A stretch of DNA of 64,000 nucleotides from Cellulomonas chengniuliangii. Lineage in GTDB: Bacteria; Actinomycetota; Actinomycetes; Actinomycetales; Cellulomonadaceae. The stretch covers positions 1,550,001-1,614,000 of the forward strand of contig NZ_CP101988.1 in assembly GCF_024508335.1 (NCBI RefSeq), read 5' to 3'. The notes under the pieces were generated by a model. The model worked only from the letters and a program-made list of their open reading frames with translations. It did no database searches and was not told the DNA's origin. This document shows positions 62,492-64,000 of the stretch, in pieces (the first letter of the stretch is position 1; each line of letters begins with the position of its first letter). A program made the translations under genes and the position numbers.

Positions 62492-63060
62492 GGGTCCCCC
62501 TCGTTGTGATAACCGGCCGTCTCCCAGAACCCGGGCTCGTCGCCCACGGTGAGCGTGAGGCCGCGCAGCCACTTGGCGCTCTTCCACAGGTAGAGGTGGG
62601 GCACCAGGAGTCGCGCGGGGCCGCCGTGCTCGGGCGGGAGGGGCTCGCCGTCGTAGGCGTGGACCACCCACGCCTGGCCGTCCAGTAGGTCATCGAGGGG
62701 GAGGTTGGTGGTGTATCCGCCGTAGGAGTGGGCGACGACGTGCTCGGCCGCCGTCTCCACGTCGGCCAGGAGCACGTCGACCGCCACGCCGCGCCACGCG
62801 GTGCCGAGCTTGGACCACCGGGTCACGCAGTGCAGGTCGACCACGATGTCCTGCTGGGGGAGGGCCTGGAACGCCTGCCAGTCCCACGCGACCTGGGCGC
62901 CGGTCTCGTCGGCGACCGTCAGCGTCCAGTCCTTCTCGCTGACGGCGGGAGTCGGCCCTGCGGACAGCACGGGGAAATCCCGCGTGAGGTACTGGCCCGG
63001 AGGCAGGTCCGGGGCGAGCTCGCGAGCCTGGCCGGTGAAGCCTCGGGAGATCGGCGCCAT
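62461..63060 (-). CDS. Molybdopterin-dependent oxidoreductase, sulfite-oxidase fold (MsrP/YedY-like)
   Basis: A 199-aa protein with the sulfite-oxidase molybdopterin domain only. The molybdenum-ligating Cys is in VVDLHCVTRWSKLGTAWRGV near residue 77. HSYGGYTTNLPLDDLL and LVPHLYLWKSAKWLRGLTL are the other conserved blocks. There is no Tat signal, so it appears cytoplasmic, unlike MsrP. It is followed by its likely flavin reductase and a zinc-ribbon protein. The substrate is unknown; sulfoxide or N-oxide reduction is a guess from the family. Confidence 0.87.
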   Translation of the reverse strand: MAPISRGFTGQARELAPDLPPGQYLTRDFPVLSAGPTPAVSEKDWTLTVADETGAQVAWDWQAFQALPQQDIVVDLHCVTRWSKLGTAWRGVAVDVLLADVETAAEHVVAHSYGGYTTNLPLDDLLDGQAWVVHAYDGEPLPPEHGGPARLLVPHLYLWKSAKWLRGLTLTVGDEPGFWETAGYHNEGDPWREQRYWGD

Positions 63061-63175
63061 GTCGGTGTCCTGCCTGCAGAGGGGCCGGACGTCCCTGGCC
63101 GCCGAGAAGTCACGCGGCGGGCGAGATGTCCCTGTCTATCCCGATTCTGCGGCCGTCGGGCGAGGCCGACAAGGG

Positions 63176-63742
63176 CTAGGCGCCCCAGCGGTCGGCGTCG
63201 GCCACCTGGAGCGTGGCCCAAGGACTGATCTGGCCCGGTGTCTGGGCCAGGCGGCGGAACTCCTCGAACGTCGCCCACCGGTGCTCCTCCACCTCCGTGG
63301 GATCGGGCGTGACCTGGGCTCCGACCGGGACGACCGCGGCGTACACCGGGCAGATCTCGTTCTCCACGACGCCGTTGTCCATCACGGCCCGGTAGCGGAA
63401 CTCCGGGATGACGGGACGCAGATCGTCGACATGGGTGATGCCGAGCTCGTCGCGCAGCCGCCGGGCGATGGCGTCCTCGATCGACTCCCCGGGAGCCGGG
63501 TGGCCGCAGCAGCTGTTGGTCCACACCCCGGGGAACGTCGGCTTGTCGACGGCCCGGCGCGTCATCAGCAGCAGCCCGTCCGTGTCGAAGACGTAGCACG
63601 AGAAGGCCAGGTGCAAAGGCGTGGAGTCGGTGTGCACCGTGGCCTTGGGCGCCGAGCCGATCGGCTGGCCCGCCTCGTCGAGCAGCACCACGAGCTCGGG
63701 CTCCGAAGGCGCGGGGGAGGGGCGGTCGACGCTGGTCACCAT
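63176..63742 (-). CDS. idi: Isopentenyl-diphosphate delta-isomerase, type 1
   Basis: It interconverts IPP and DMAPP for isoprenoid synthesis. The 188-aa Nudix-fold protein has the catalytic Cys in TNSCCGHPAPGES near residue 76, the Nudix-like helix IEDAIARRLRDELGI, and the catalytic Glu region VVENEICPVY near 126. The ATG at 63742 is the best start. No other mevalonate or MEP gene is nearby. Confidence 0.92.
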   Translation of the reverse strand: MVTSVDRPSPAPSEPELVVLLDEAGQPIGSAPKATVHTDSTPLHLAFSCYVFDTDGLLLMTRRAVDKPTFPGVWTNSCCGHPAPGESIEDAIARRLRDELGITHVDDLRPVIPEFRYRAVMDNGVVENEICPVYAAVVPVGAQVTPDPTEVEEHRWATFEEFRRLAQTPGQISPWATLQVADADRWGA

Positions 63743-63866
63743 GCCCCGACCATGCCACGGGAACGTGGGAGGTGTCGCGTCCGCCCGCCCGGCGCGCTCT
63801 GGCCGCCCTGCCCCGGTGGCGTCCGCGCCTCCCCGGTGCTCGCGCTCCGGCGTCGGGCGGTGCAGC

Positions 63867-64000
63867 ATGCCGGGTATGGAGCCGTGCGGCCGCCGACCCG
63901 CCTCCCGGGTGGCCGCCGCCCTCGCGCTGGTGGGTCTCGCCGCCGGGCTGGCGGCATGCGAGGGGCCGTCATCCCCGCCGCCGGCCGCGGCCTCGCCGTC
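63867..64000 (+). CDS. Lipoprotein, N-terminal part only (window edge)
   Basis: The frame from ATG 63867 (or 63876) encodes a lipoprotein signal: basic RRPASRV, hydrophobic AAALALVGLAAGLAAC with the lipobox LAAC, then a Pro/Ala/Ser linker. The rest is beyond the window, so the function cannot be given. It is divergent from idi. Confidence 0.6.
   Translation, partial: MPGMEPCGRRPASRVAAALALVGLAAGLAACEGPSSPPPAAASP

Overview
The window is GC-rich (roughly 70 percent or more by eye) and reads as the chromosome of an actinobacterium of the order Micrococcales, probably a Cellulomonas-like genus. The evidence is the presence of RbpA and OpcA, the actinobacterial pgl-opcA-zwf-tal-tkt / ctaB arrangement, the xerD-parA-scpA-scpB-rluB-tyrA-cmk-plsC-der string, frequent GTG starts with 4-base start/stop overlaps, and several likely leaderless starts. 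The genus is an inference. No transposase, integrase, phage gene, rRNA or CRISPR array is visible.

Region 1 (1-12665) is central carbon metabolism: gap, pgk, tpiA (lower glycolysis), secG, rbpA, a frameshifted small gene, then on the minus strand the complete pentose-phosphate operon tkt-tal-zwf-opcA-pgl, divergent from ctaB (heme O synthase). Region 2 (12679-24450) is chromosome maintenance: XerD, a ParA ATPase and condensin ScpA/ScpB, then RluB, TyrA, Cmk, an acyltransferase and Der in a tightly overlapping operon, followed by a membrane protein, a self-palindromic GntR regulator with its MFS transporter, and tRNA-Pro(GGG).

Region 3 (24600-41906) is the accessory part and the most interesting. 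Downstream of the tRNA lies a decayed RidA-like gene, then a LacI regulator and a ten-gene operon: a Dpp/Opp-type ABC importer (two permeases, two ATPases, lipoprotein binding protein), an FAD oxidoreductase, two proteins of unknown function (309 and 107 aa), a mannitol-dehydrogenase-family enzyme and a PfkB kinase. Matching 14-bp operators (TGAYACCGNTGTCA) lie in front of the LacI gene and twice in front of the operon. After an AraC regulator and a zinc alcohol dehydrogenase, the same pair of unknown proteins occurs again (313 and 108 aa, same order), divergent from a second LacI gene with a different operator (GTAAATGGATTTAC). This duplicated two-protein module, each copy under its own sugar-type repressor, is the best candidate for an undescribed catabolic enzyme system.

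Region 4 (41926-54922) is a mixed set: an FMN/FAD/4Fe-4S ene-reductase, a DHFR-fold reductase, a decayed exonuclease-family gene, two small membrane proteins, a NarL-type two-component system, an HNH nuclease, an NAD-dependent epimerase, a carboxyethylornithine-synthase-like enzyme, a flavodoxin-like protein, and a polyol dehydrogenase / FGGY kinase pair. Region 5 (55302-64000) has RNase J, an ABC exporter, a group 2 sigma factor, a short-chain dehydrogenase and a glyoxalase-like gene that have both lost their 3' ends at one shared scar near 61150, a molybdopterin oxidoreductase / flavin reductase / zinc-ribbon trio, idi, and the start of a lipoprotein gene. Many very long open frames opposite the real genes are high-GC codon shadows and were left out.
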